Position numbers and translations under genes: made by a program. A stretch of DNA of 64,000 bases from Brachypterus glaber. Lineage: Eukaryota > Arthropoda > Insecta > Coleoptera > Kateretidae. Position 1 is the first letter of the stretch. Every line of letters begins with the position of its first letter. The notes below the pieces were generated by a model. The model worked only from the letters and a program-made list of their open reading frames with translations. It was not told where the DNA came from and ran no database searches. Below are positions 45,030-54,839 of this stretch, piece after piece. The stretch is from NCBI GenBank assembly GCA_958510825.1, contig OY294050.1, positions 44,529,249 to 44,593,248 on the forward strand, given 5' to 3'.

Positions 45030-45486
45030 TTAATGGGATCCCATAGTAGGCGGGGGGTCAGGTGAACACACAATGTTTATATGCCGACTGCCACTGCTCA
45101 AGTCTGTCGGTAAGTCCTGACTCAAATCTGTGGGTTTGTCGTTGCTATCTGGGTCGGCCTGTTCGTGTTTCATCGTTGTCTGAGGAATTTGAGCGATTTG
45201 AGACAGTTGAGGGATTTGAGCGGGCTCGAGTATTTCGGTTTTTGCGAAAGAAAAGTTTTGCAGACTGTTTAATTCTGGTTCTCTTTTATCAGTTTTTGAA
45301 AAAGAAAAGTTTAATTCTGGTTCTCTTCTTTCGGTTTTTGGGAAAGATAAGTTTTGTAGAATGTTAGATTCCTGTTTTACCGGTCCTGAGAGTTGGATGG
45401 ATGGCTTGGTGTTCGTCGGTGACATCTGTTGGCGCAAAAGACTAATGTTTTTGATGTTTTTGAGTTCAGTGGGATTTCTTAAAAAC
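45030..45486 (-). CDS. Ets98B: Ets98B/D-ETS-4-type factor, coding exon 4 (C-terminus)
   Basis: Acceptor TTACAG|G at 45487/45486. The first base completes the Gln codon split after the ETS exon (CA+G), and the frame then reads FLRNPTELKN, which closes the ETS domain region. The stop is at 45030. Residues 384-534 include three imperfect repeats of a Phe/Lys-Thr unit (LSFPKTERREPELN, FSFSKTDKREPELN, FSFAKTEILEP), a VKQE site that fits the sumoylation consensus (about 419-422), and two PTDLS motifs at about 501-505 and 509-513 (45096-45134). PxDLS is the known binding motif for the co-repressor CtBP, so recruitment is plausible but inferred. The composition is Pro, Gln and Ser rich, likely disordered. 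Confidence 0.9.
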
Positions 45487-45577
45487 CTGTAAAAAAAGTT
45501 ACCATTAAAATATTACTCACTATAGATTTTTTTTCTTAATTGTCAAGGTCGGCTTACAAATAACATTTTGATGCTTA
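45487..45577 (-). other. ETS intron 3, 3' end
   Basis: The polypyrimidine tract on the minus strand (TTTTTTTACAG) precedes the exon 4 acceptor. The rest of intron 3 (to 49676) is mostly repeats listed separately. Confidence 0.6.
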
Positions 45578-46313
45578 CGCTGGTAGAAAAGTACATAAAT
45601 CTAACTTAACATAACATTATATTGGTGACATTTTTATGTTTAGTCTCAAACGTTATACAAAAACGTTATAAAGTATATAAATCTAACCTTAAAAACTAAC
45701 GTTTGACAAAAACGTTATAAAATACATAAATCTAACGTTAGTTTCCTAACTAAATTCTAACCTTTTTCTAACTTTAAATATTTTTTGAATTTCCATTATT
45801 AATACGTAAGCTATAGTAGAAAATACTCATTTCAGACAGCTATGTGCCTAGGTTTGATAATTATTTATTATTTCTACACGGGTCCCTTGAAGGCCAGAAA
45901 AGTGTGACAAAAATGCCGCTAAAAACGGGCAGCACTACATTGTAGTTGGTACCCAGGACGTTCAAAATCCACCTTCCGTCAAATCGAATCAGCTCATTTT
46001 TAAAAAAAAATCGAAATGTAATCTCTTGGAAATTCGATTCTGAAATTACTGTATTTCGCGAGATCACCAACGCGTTCATTGTTGATTTCTCGGAAAACTT
46101 CTCGCTATGTTTACATTTGGGGAGAACCTTATAATCCAGAACTCGTTTTCCTACGGGTGCTATACACAACAAGTATTATTGAAATAAAGCTCGAGCTTCC
46201 AAAAGGGTATAATATTAATCAAGTATTCCATGACTTTTTGCTGGGTTGACATCACTAGTAAACAACTTCCGTGTTTACATTTGTTTTGACGTTTAGTAAA
46301 AGTTAGGTTAGGA

Positions 46314-46815
46314 ATGATCAGAAATATTCTAAGTACTGACGTCAGTACTTCATTACTGATTGTGGTGAACGGACGCTCTTACTTGTGCGAACGTTATTCA
46401 TCAAAAGCTAAAGAACAATAATCTAACAACAAATCATTCAGTAAACAATGTGTCCTTGACACTTGCCACAGGGGGTCGACAAACCAAAATGGTCATTAAT
46501 CCGACTGAGAAAAAGAATGTGCACTTCAGCTCTGAAATGTTGGATAATTTTCAGACAAATGTTGGAGCGTCAAAAAACCAGATGGGTAAGATAACCAATT
46601 TTTTGAGATCAGTTGCCGGTGGGAGTTCTGTAGCACCTGGATACGTTACCCACATGTCGATGAGATCGAAATTATTCGAGGATATTTATCACGTGACACT
46701 ACTTCGGCAGTATAATACTTTCATAGTCTGGCATGGGCAGCAGGGAAGGGGTTGGTTTTTCCGCGCCTTGATCGCTGAGCGCTCTTCGACAGGTATCGCA
46801 AATACTTGTTGGTAA
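46314..46815 (+). pseudogene. Transposon protein fragment, left deletion derivative
   Basis: ATG 46314 in the left arm opens MIRNILSTDVSTSLLIVVNG and so on, stopping at 46419-46421. A second frame, 46450-46815, carries VSLTLATGGRQTKMVINP then HFSSEMLDNFQTNVGASKNQ. An STGGRPT-like motif with a following helical region occurs, as I recall, downstream of the Cys-rich part in a family of insect and hydrozoan transposon-borne proteins. So the left side keeps the first codons and a later segment, with the Cys-rich part deleted. Confidence 0.45.
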
Positions 46816-47082
46816 CCGTGAATCTTCTAAGTCAAAATTTTCATTCAGGAAGGACCGAATAAGCTTAATACTCTTCTCACTTCTCCGATAGTTGCCATAA
46901 TTTTTCACTCCGAGAGTAATTTTCTTGCCACAAGGAGCACAAACTTTCATTCTATTTTCACTATGTGAACACTTTTTACTGGATGGGGCCGCCATTTCAC
47001 AAAGTTCGCACAAGTAAGAGCGTCCGTTCACCACAATCAGTAATGAAGTACTGAAGTCAGTACTTAGAATATTTCTGATCAT
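46699..47082 (-). pseudogene. Transposon protein fragment, Cys-rich N-terminus
   Basis: 127 codons on the minus strand, starting in the right arm with the same MIRNILSTD start as the left copy. It then has Cys pairs YLCELCEM, KVCAPCGKK and ICDTCRRAL, probably a zinc-binding module, preceded by the helical segment IKLIRSFLNENFD. It stops soon after the PMPDYES segment. It faces the left fragment head to head, so the parts present on the two sides are complementary deletions of one gene. No catalytic core is present in either. Confidence 0.5.
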
Positions 47083-48125
47083 TCCTAACCTAACTTTTAC
47101 TAAACGTCAAAACAAATGTAAACACGGAAGTTGTTTACTAGTGATGTCAACCCAGCAAAAAGTCATGGAATACTTGATTAATATTATACCCTTTTGGAAG
47201 CTCGAGCTTTATTTCAATAATACTTGTTGTGTATAGCACCCGTAGGAAAACGAGTTCTGGATTATAAGGTTCTCCCAAAATGTAAACATAGCGAGAAGTT
47301 TTCCGAGAAATCAATAATGAACGCGTTGGTGATCTCGCGAAATACAGTAATTTCAGAATCGAATTTCCAAGAGATTACATTTCGATTTTTTTTAAAAATG
47401 AGCTGATTCGATTTGACGGAAGGTGGATTTTGAACGTCCTGGGTACCAACTACAATGTAGTGCTGCCCGTTTTTAGCGGCATTTTTGTCACACTTTTCTG
47501 GCCTTCAAGGGACCTGTGTCTATAAGTTAAAAAAAAAATCCCCCAAAAGTCAAAATTATAGTAAGTGTGGCAACGCTGTACTAGAATTGACAAAAATATT
47601 TTAAGATTCTGAATGTATAAATAAATGTTAACTAACTAAATATAAAGTTTTTCTGAGAGGCAAACGTATTTATCGAAGTATAACAGCATATTACACGAAA
47701 AATATTTAGGGCCACCTAAAAAGATAGCTATTTTATAAATAAATGTAACGAAATGATGTTTAAAAATATTATGATTGCTAAAATATCTTAAGATTTATTT
47801 ATATGAATAAATTTGTCCCCAGCTGCCATTTTATGATGCAGGTAGAAATATTCTAGTTGTCCACGCCCCCTCCGAAAGTTAGAAATTAAACGTACTTATA
47901 ACGTATTTCTAACTTAAAAATCTAACGTTAGATTAACGTTTGTAACTAACGTTTGATTCTAACGTTAAAAAGCGGGACATTTGCACATATTTTATAACGT
48001 ACTTTTATACAGTTTTCTAACATTAGAAAAACGTTATTCTAACGTTAAATTTCTACTAGGGTAAGTATTGAATGGTTTTTGTGATGTAAAATTACCTACA
48101 AATATTGGTTTCACGGATTTATATA

Positions 48126-48342
48126 CCGTCAACTGGGGTGACTTCGGACACTTTTTTTGCAAAACCCTCTGAACCAAAGCACGTTTGCACAAGTATTGGG
48201 GTTGTGTGCATAAGTTGTGGAATTAAACTCCACAACTAGTGAAAATAACCCCAAAACTTGTGCACACGTGCTTTGGTTCAGAGGGTTTTGCGAAAAAGTG
48301 TCCGAAGTCACCCATACCGTCCGACGTCACCCCAGTTGACGG
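48126..48342. mobile_element. 217-bp hairpin MITE at a TA site
   Basis: Ends CCGTCAACTGGGGTGACTTC and GACGTCACCCCAGTTGACGG, with TA at 48124-48125 and 48343-48344. The arms continue (AAAACCCTCTGAACCAAAGC and complement). The right arm carries an extra 20 bp copy of the end motif (GAAGTCACCC). Lies in ETS intron 3. Confidence 0.7.
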
Positions 48343-48349
48343 TATATAA

Positions 48350-49676
48350 ATCACGGCCGAGAAGACTATTACAGCCTCACACTCTTATCTTATATCCCGA
48401 GATGCGTAGCTCGGCAATAAAAAATGTGTTCTCTACCTGGGTATATAACGAATATTTTTCACTACTAGCTTTATTTATGATGTTTTCAGACTGTGAAATC
48501 AATTTTCTTCACCTATAGCAATAATATTTTTTCTCTCCTAGTAGGAGTAAATTTTATAAACAATTGATTTCTGTCACTTTAGATGTTTCAGTTCTTTGTG
48601 CAATTTTTACTAATTAAACCCAAGAATATAGCTTTAAATATTTTTTTATTTATTACACATAATTAATTATAATTATTACCAATTAATACAATCAACAATT
48701 AGCTAAATATTATGAAAAATAAATTAAAAAATATAAATATAAAAAGTTCAAAGTATTTATTTGAGAAAATGTCATTGATTAAGGCTACTTGATATTTATG
48801 AAAATTTCAAGAAATCTCATTTCTGTTAATAATTTATTTTATTATTTGAATAAAAATAGTCAAATAGTGCTAATAGTGAACTAGATGAAACGTTGCAAGC
48901 ACCCTGTCAAAACCATCTAGTTTGCAAATTTCAAAAACTAGGTGTTTTTTTTATTTTAAATTCTGTATCTTTAAAACATTATATTCTAGCAAAAAACTGT
49001 ATATAACATATTTTATAGGGCTTAAAAAGAGCTTTTATTTAAAATATAATTTTTTGAAATCGGGTTATAAATATGTGAGTGCTTGAAACGCCAATATCTC
49101 GAAAACAATGCGTTTTATAACATTTTTTGACCAATTTAAAATTATCTTTTATATAAGTGCTAAATTAACCAAATACAATAATAATTGCCTTAATTATAAA
49201 CAAAAAACGCTAAAAATAGGAGTTTTACCCTATTTTTACCCCCTTACCCCCAATCCTTTACCCCCAAAATCTAATCAGCTCTTCGGAATACGATAAGAAA
49301 CAATATTCAAAAAACCGCAAGTCGATATCTTATGTAGAAATGGAGTTAGAGAGTTTACACCCAGACAGACAGACAGACAGACGAACGGACGCAAATTTTT
49401 TTTTACTGATTTCGGCTCAGAATGGTCTAAAACGTCGAGAAATGTGAAAAAAAAAACGTGGTCAAAGATTTTGACTTTTCGGCGAAGATTTCAATACATC
49501 GGCACTCTTAGTAGCACTAAGTGCCGATGTAAAAAACTAATATATAAACTACGGTAGACAAGACTATTATAGCCTCGCACTCTTAAATCCCTCGCTGCTA
49601 CGCAGCTCGGGATTTAATACGCTCGGCTATAAAAAATATCTTCTCTACCTTGGTATATAATAATTATTAGACTTAC
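48350..49676. other. ETS intron 3: direct-repeat pair and AT-rich DNA
   Basis: Related 90-bp blocks at 48359-48450 and 49556-49655 share AGACTATTA.AGCCTC.CACT and TTCTCTACCT.GGTATATAA. A (CAGA)n run lies at 49362-49381 and a palindrome GGCACTCTTAG..CTAAGTGCC-like at 49500-49528. No gene seen. Confidence 0.4.
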
Positions 49677-49926
49677 TGGTAACAATGGCGTTCTCCTTGA
49701 ACCTTCCTTAAAATGTTCACCCTATAGTAATATCTTAAAGCTCTGGACATTTTATCGTAGTTCATGGACAAGTGGTTTTTCTGGATTCCCCAAAGTTTGG
49801 CCAAGCCTGCTGGATCGACGATTTTGAACACGCCCGTTTCTGGATTCTTCCAGGCAATGTAACTCGTGTACCGTTGCTGAGGATCATTCAGTAGTTGTTG
49901 TAAAAAGTCCCACAAAAGTCTGCCAT
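49677..49926 (-). CDS. Ets98B: Ets98B/D-ETS-4-type factor, coding exon 3 (ETS domain)
   Basis: Acceptor TTTAAG|AT at 49927/49926; donor CA|GTAAGT at 49677/49676. The phases match both neighbours (A+AT gives Asn; CA+G gives Gln). The 82 whole codons form nearly the entire ETS winged-helix domain: RLLWDFLQQLLND (helix 1), YTSYIAWK, FKIVDPAGLAKLWG, then the DNA-recognition helix with KMSRALRYYYR, including the two Arg residues that contact GGA, and NILRKVQGERHCYQ. The WDFLQQLLNDPQQRYTSY start is characteristic of the Ets98B / D-ETS-4 and SPDEF group. The encoded protein would be a nuclear sequence-specific transcription factor. Confidence 0.95.
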
Positions 49927-50083
49927 CTTAAATAAAAACAGGTAATTAACGCTGATGTCGTGGCAATAAAAAGTACTACTGCCAACAAAATAATACTTTT
50001 CCCTCTAGGCCTAGGTTTATGAAAAACCAAAAACGAGAAAATAAAAAAAATTTGAAATAAATATTTTTTTTCCAAAGTTTATT

Positions 50084-50745
50084 TATCCAATACATACAGA
50101 TAATAAGACAATTACCAGCTTTATTTTAAATAGATAAACTCAATAATAACCCCTGCGTGGCTTTTACTTTATTGAGTGGATAATTATTTATTTTAACCAT
50201 TCAACTGTCACTTGTCAAATTATTTTCTTGTAAATGGCATTAAAATTTTTAATAAAAATATGAATTCCTAAGCTATTTATTGGATAAAACCTTGTATGGC
50301 ACTCATGGGTAAACCGATATTTCCCTCTCGAAAATTAACCTGCTTGGCTCACGCCTCGCAGGTTAATTTTCTCATGGGCAATATCTTACTTTACCCACTA
50401 GTAGCATAAATAACTATTATCCAATACATACAGATAATAAGACAATTACCAGCTTTATTTTAAATAGATAAACTCAATAATAACCCCCGCGTGGCTTTTA
50501 CTTTATTGAGTGGATAATTATTTATTTTAACCATTCAACTGTCACTTGTCAAATTATTTTCTTGTAAATGGCATTAAAATTTTTAATAAAAATATTAATT
50601 CCTAAGCTATTTATTGGATAAAACCTTGTATGGCACTCATGGGTAAACCGATATTGCCCTCTCGAAAATTAACCTGCTTGGCTGACGCCTCGCAGGTTAA
50701 TTTTCTCATGGACAATATCTTACTTTACCCACTAGTACCATAATA
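50084..50745 (+). repeat. Family B copies 7 and 8 in tandem
   Basis: Two complete head-to-tail units, 50084-50418 and 50419-50745, 335 and 327 bp, each from TATCCAATACATACAG to ACTAGTA.CATAA. They differ at a few bases. Within ETS intron 2. Confidence 0.85.
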
Positions 50746-51268
50746 GTATATTAAAGTACTAGTTTCATAACATACGTTTTTAGCGCACGAGTACAAATTT
50801 AGAAAACGAGCCGCTTGCGGCGAGTTTTCTAAAGTACTAGTGCTCTAAAAACGTGTTATGAAATGAGTGCTTTATACAATTTTTTCTATTTTGCTCTAAA
50901 ATTTAAAAAACTTACATTTAAATTGATGACTAATTTAGGGATTTTTGTTTTGGGTGGGCATTACTGTTTACACTATGTTTAAAATTCTAAGAACAAATGA
51001 TATTTTGATATATTTTACAGTGATCTCTTCTTTTTTCACTGCAATTAACCAGTCCACAATTTTAACACGGTAAAAAATAACCCAAACACAAAATTTTGTA
51101 AAAAATGAAACTTTGAATCGACATTGACATTTGCACGCAAAACGTCAAGAGATAGGCTTTTGTATGTTGCCAACCCAACAGAAAAAAAAGTAGAGACCTC
51201 TTATGGGCCTATAAGAACACGCAAAAGGCGTGTGATTATGAGCTTATAAGAGTCGCAAAATAGAAAAA
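50746..51268 (-). repeat. Family A copy 5, next to an ETS splice donor
   Basis: Complete and reverse oriented (TATATTAAAGTACTAGTTTC to GAGTCGCAAAATAGAAAAAT). Its outer edge is about 14 bp inside the intron from the exon 2 donor (51282). On the ETS transcript it reads as family A sense, starting right after the 5' splice site. Confidence 0.8.
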
Positions 51269-51282
51269 TAACTATTACTTAC

Positions 51283-52082
51283 TTGTATTTGGTTCGGGAT
51301 TATCATTCGGAAAAAATTCCCGCTTGAAAATACCAGGACTTTGTACCGGCTCTTTCGGACTCCTGGGAGGCATATGCGGCAGGGGGGGGAAAAGACTGTT
51401 ATACGCATTCGGCGTATTCGGCGGACTTTGCCCCGCACTGTGTTTATCGAAAGCATCTTCATCAGAATCCGAAGGATTAGAATTAGAACCATTAGAACCA
51501 TTATTACTGAATATGGAGTGCCCGAAGGTTATCTGTTGGTCCAAATGTGAAGGACTCGTACCATTCTGACTGTCCACACTAGGTGCAGGACTAAGCGTTA
51601 CAGAGTTACTCTGAGCGGCCATTAAATGTGCAGCTAGAGTTGCAGCGTGGCTACTATGAAAATTATCAGTTTGGTTAAAAATGTTCCAACTTGGAGTTTG
51701 TGGTTGTGAGTGAGGTGAAAGGGGGTACGAGTGTCTTGACGTAGGCGTCACAGGACTCGAGGGAAGCATTCTCTGGAAGTTATTAGCGTCTCTAACGAGG
51801 ATTTGTAGAACGTTATGGAGAACGTCGCCGGAAGACGGCGCTCTTTCTGACAAATCCGCTCTGTTTAGAAGGCACATAGCCTTACCGTTCAGCTGAAAAT
51901 GCTCTAAGTCGATTGGTTGGAGGTCGAATTCTCGCTCCGCCCACCTTAGAAACGTGCAAACGTCCTCCCGGGACCAAATTCTTGGGTCTGATGCTAGACT
52001 TGCAGGTAACTGGGATTTGTAGTCCAATAAAGGGGAAGAAGGTGGTTGCATTGATCCCATAGAAGCAAATCCGAGAGGGTAC
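51283..52082 (-). CDS. Ets98B: Ets98B/D-ETS-4-type factor, coding exon 2 (PNT/SAM domain)
   Basis: Acceptor TTACAG|G at 52083/52082; donor A|GTAAGT at 51283/51282. The first base completes an Arg codon from exon 1 (AG+G) and the last starts the Asn codon finished in exon 3. Residues 33-300. A pointed (PNT/SAM) domain lies at about 65-131: DPRIWSREDVCTFLRWAERE, LEHFQLNGKAMCLLNRADL, DVLHNVLQILVRD. It is a helical bundle used for protein contacts in this ETS subgroup. A long Ser, Pro and Asn-rich linker follows, with SP/TP sites (PSSPVTPTS, PLSPHSQPQTP, QSPPNTP) that could be phosphorylated by proline-directed kinases. An acidic DSDEDAFDK patch and IFKREFF are also present. Confidence 0.93.
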
Positions 52083-52174
52083 CTGTAATTATAATTTACT
52101 TAAAGACCGTGCCATTTAACATCAAAGCTTGGTTTACATGGCTTACAAACATTGTTATTTGGTAAATTTTATTA

Positions 52175-53500
52175 CCCTGGTAGAAAAGTACATGAATCTA
52201 ACTTAACATAACATTAGATTAGTGACATTTTTATGTTTAGTCTCAAACGTTATACAGAAACGTTATAAAATATATAAATCTAACCTTAAAAACTAACGTT
52301 TGACAAAAACGTTATAAAATACATAAATCTAACGTTAGTTTCCCTATCAAATTCTAACCTTTTTCTAACCTTATTCTAACTTTAAATATTTTTTAAATTT
52401 CCGTTATTAAAACGTAAGTTATATTAGAAAATATTCATTTCAGACAGCTATGTGCCTAGGTTTGATAGTTATCCGTAAAAAGTTTGCAAATTCTCAAAAA
52501 ATAAAATAAAAACACTTGATTAAACAGACAGTAATATTATATATGCGCTATCGTTCTTGAATATAAATTATGTAACAATCAATTATTTGTCTATTATAAA
52601 TATATATTAAATTACAATAATAAATTTAAAAAAATATCCCCCAAAAGTCAAAATTATAGTAAGTCTGGCAACGCTTTACTATAATTGAACAAATATTTTA
52701 AGATTCTGAATGTATAAATAATTATTAACTAACTAAATGTCAAGTTTTTCTGAGAGGTAAACGTATGTATCGAAGTATAACAGCATATTACACGAAAAAT
52801 ATTTAGGGCCACCCAAAAAGCTGGCTATTTAAAATGTCCGAAAATAGAGATATGGCAAATCAATACTGGGGTGACGAATTATTAGTAGTTTGTTTATACT
52901 GTCAGTACTATCAGATCGTCGTTTGTTTCTGTTCATTTTTCGACTTCTACTGTGTTTTATTTTTTTTTTTGCTGCATTTGTTTATAACTTTAAACATGAC
53001 CTGTATTGTTGCTTTATGAAGAGCAAAGGGTCAATCCCTGATGTACTCAAAGTAGGTGTACAAAATCCCGAAATTCAAACACACCTCGAAAAATTCTTAT
53101 AAAATAATTAAAAAAAACTATTTCGACGTTTCTTCGTGGATATTTATTGTTTTTGTTGAATTTTTTACAATTTTTATTTGACACATAAAACTAAGGTTAA
53201 AAATACTCATCAAAAACAACAATAGTAGTGCGCATGTGCAAGTTTATCTCAAATGCGCTAGGCACATTTGTCACAGTATTCCGCAACGGCTTTTGAAGTC
53301 CTAGCCCCCTCTGAAAGTTAGAAATTAAACGTACTTATAACGTATTTCTAACTTAAAATTTTAACGTTAGATTAACGTTTGTAACTAACATTTGATTCTA
53401 ACTTTAAAAAGCGGGACATTTGCACATATTTTATAACGTAATTTTATACAGTTTTATAACATTAGAAAAACCTTATTCCAACGTTAAATTTCTACTAGGG
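52175..53500. mobile_element. Family C element, copy 5, with internal insertions
   Basis: CCCTGGTAGAAAAGTACATG to TTTCTACTAGGG, with TA at 52173-52174 and 53501-53502. Two foreign stretches replace or split family sequence: about 52467-52620, and about 52833-53300, where the middle third of the element is missing. The open frames there are not supported as genes. Confidence 0.75.
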
Positions 53501-54365
53501 TAATGTCTATTTATTATTGTCATCATTGGCCGGCCATTGTCGACTCTGCAAGGGGGGTGTGCGTATTATCATTTACCATTATTTGCCTACAGATGGCGCC
53601 GTAGTAATTTTTATAAAAGTGACCACCCTACTGAAAATCTAGTAGAATCGAGTAGAACCGAGTAAAAGGACCCCGCAAAATTCTTATGGAAAATGGCCTA
53701 CCGCTAAACTCGCTGAAATTTCGTAGAAGGTAGATCCCAGCATGCTGATCAAAAGTCCCAGTGGGCACTAGGCTCGAAAAATTATATTTTTCGAGAAACA
53801 GCAGAACGATGTGCGTGATTCGGTTTTTTTTCTTAAAAGTTATAGAAAAGAATCGCAAACAATTGGGGTGGTGGGCATTGAGAGGGGAGCGCTGTTGTTT
53901 TTTTTTATGTTCCAAGTGAGTCACCATTTAAAAACAGCTTTCGCTGCGCATGACTATCTTGAGAGTCGGCCCCGTCCTTGGCACAGCGCGCACGACTCTC
54001 ATAGGAGCCAGTCGACTTTGTTAATTATATACATCATTTTCAAAGCAGAATTGTAGGGAGGTAAATGCGCGTGTGTCAGCGTGTGGCATAGGGTCCGGGA
54101 CAGAATTTTTCTTGCAGTTTCCGATTCGCTGTATTGTTACGAAAGTAATATGGCGGCAATGTTTACGAACAAAAACACTTAGGTTGGTGGGTGAGCAACA
54201 TAATGAATAAACGCAGCGAGAGTGTCTATTTACTTAAAAAAAATAGTTTTTTTTTATTCTAATTTTTGCTTGCCCCTCGTAATTACTTCCGACAACATAT
54301 TAACATTTTAAAAATATCTACTAATCGATTATAATCACCAAATTTTAATATACTATTAAGCATAT

Positions 54366-54366
54366 C

Positions 54367-54412
<46 letters not shown>
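54366..54412. repeat. (TTA)n microsatellite at the ETS exon 1 donor
   Basis: About 15 TTA triplets. On the ETS transcript these read as (AAT)n immediately after the 5' splice site GTAATAAC. Confidence 0.85.
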
Positions 54413-54415
<3 letters not shown>

Positions 54416-54421
54416 TATTAC

Positions 54422-54519
54422 CTCCATAATAGGTCTGGGCTAAATGGTAGTGGTAAAGGCAGTCGATCCATGTTGTTTGATGTGGGGATAGGGGGAAGAT
54501 GACCTGGTACTAACTTCAT
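54422..54519 (-). CDS. Ets98B: Ets98B/D-ETS-4-type factor, coding exon 1 (start)
   Basis: The exon spans 54422-54527, with acceptor TTTTCAG|AA and donor AG|GTAATA. Eight bases of leader precede ATG 54519-54517, so at least one more noncoding exon lies upstream (above 54527, or outside the window). It encodes 32 residues plus two bases: MKLVPGHLPPIPTSNN, then MDRLPLPLPFSPDLLW. The phase-2 junction reads into RYPLGFAS of exon 2. No longer in-frame start is available within the exon. The Pro-Leu-rich segment just before the PNT domain looks disordered. With exons 2-4 the protein is 534 residues. Confidence 0.85.
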
Positions 54520-54588
54520 GCTTGTTTCTGAAAACAAAACAAAATACTATTATTTTTATATACTAAAGGTATTAACATATTTAATTTA

Positions 54589-54736
54589 AGGCTGAAGCCT
54601 TAATTATCACTGACTAAACTAAGCCGTTCTGTCCTTTTTATTGATCAAAAACAATGATGGCTTCTCACCTAGCCTATAAAAAGGACTGAAGGACTTAGTT
54701 TGGTTAGTGATAATTATGCCTAAATCAGCCTTTAAA
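54589..54736. repeat. Hairpin MITE related to 24466-24770
   Basis: AAGGCTGAAGCCTTAATTAT and AACTAAG.CCGT..TCCTTTTTAT pair with the right side (AAAAAGGACTGAAGGACTTA, then TAATTATGCCTAAATCAGCC). About 150 bp, just upstream of ETS coding exon 1. Confidence 0.6.
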
Positions 54737-54839
54737 GACAGAAATTTTTCATTTTAAATAAATATAATTTATAATTTCCGTCAAACATAGCAGCGTAAAA
54801 CGAATCTTAATGAAGAAAACAAATAAGTTAGAACTTATA

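Larger units (their letters stand above)
45877..47518. mobile_element. Snap-back DNA transposon, 515-bp arms, TCTA target duplication
   Basis: The ends are CACGGGTCCCTTGAAGGCCA (45877) and its near complement closing CAAGGGACCTGTG (47518). TCTA flanks both sides (45873-45876 and 47519-47522), and family C has a single TCTA there. The arms are 45877-46392 and 47004-47518 and nearly identical. Both arms include the start of the same inward-facing gene. CAC-type ends with a 4-bp duplication fit the Chapaev branch of the CMC superfamily, a tentative assignment. A frame of 103 codons facing outward at 45861-46172 is repeated, broken, in the other arm. Confidence 0.7.
45578..48061. mobile_element. 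Family C element, copy 4, split by a snap-back element
   Basis: Ends CGCTGGTAGAAAAGTAC (first bases mutated from CCC) and TTTCTACTAGGG, with TA on both sides. About 830 bp of family C sequence is split at TTATTTCTA by the 1642-bp insert 45877-47518. Confidence 0.75.
52083..54421 (-). other. ETS intron 1
   Basis: 2.3 kb between coding exons 1 and 2. It contains family C copy 5 (52175-53500), about 0.9 kb of unassigned DNA (53503-54360), and a (TTA)n run (54366-54412) that begins about nine bases inside the donor at 54421. Confidence 0.7.

Noticed and set aside
45062..45367. 101-residue plus-strand frame at the ETS C-terminal exon
   Set aside because: It is antisense to the in-phase coding exon, and the real exon explains the open frame.
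48359..49655. LTR retrotransposon bounded by the two 90-bp direct repeats
   Set aside because: The repeats are too short and diverged, lack TG..CA ends, and no gag or pol frame lies between them.
51324..51569. Plus-strand frames of 69-85 residues over ETS exon 2
   Set aside because: They are antisense shadows of the Ser/Pro-rich coding exon.
52834..53102. Frames starting near 52834 and 52890 in ETS intron 1
   Set aside because: They sit in a foreign block inside a family C element and have no recognisable domain. I cannot support a gene.
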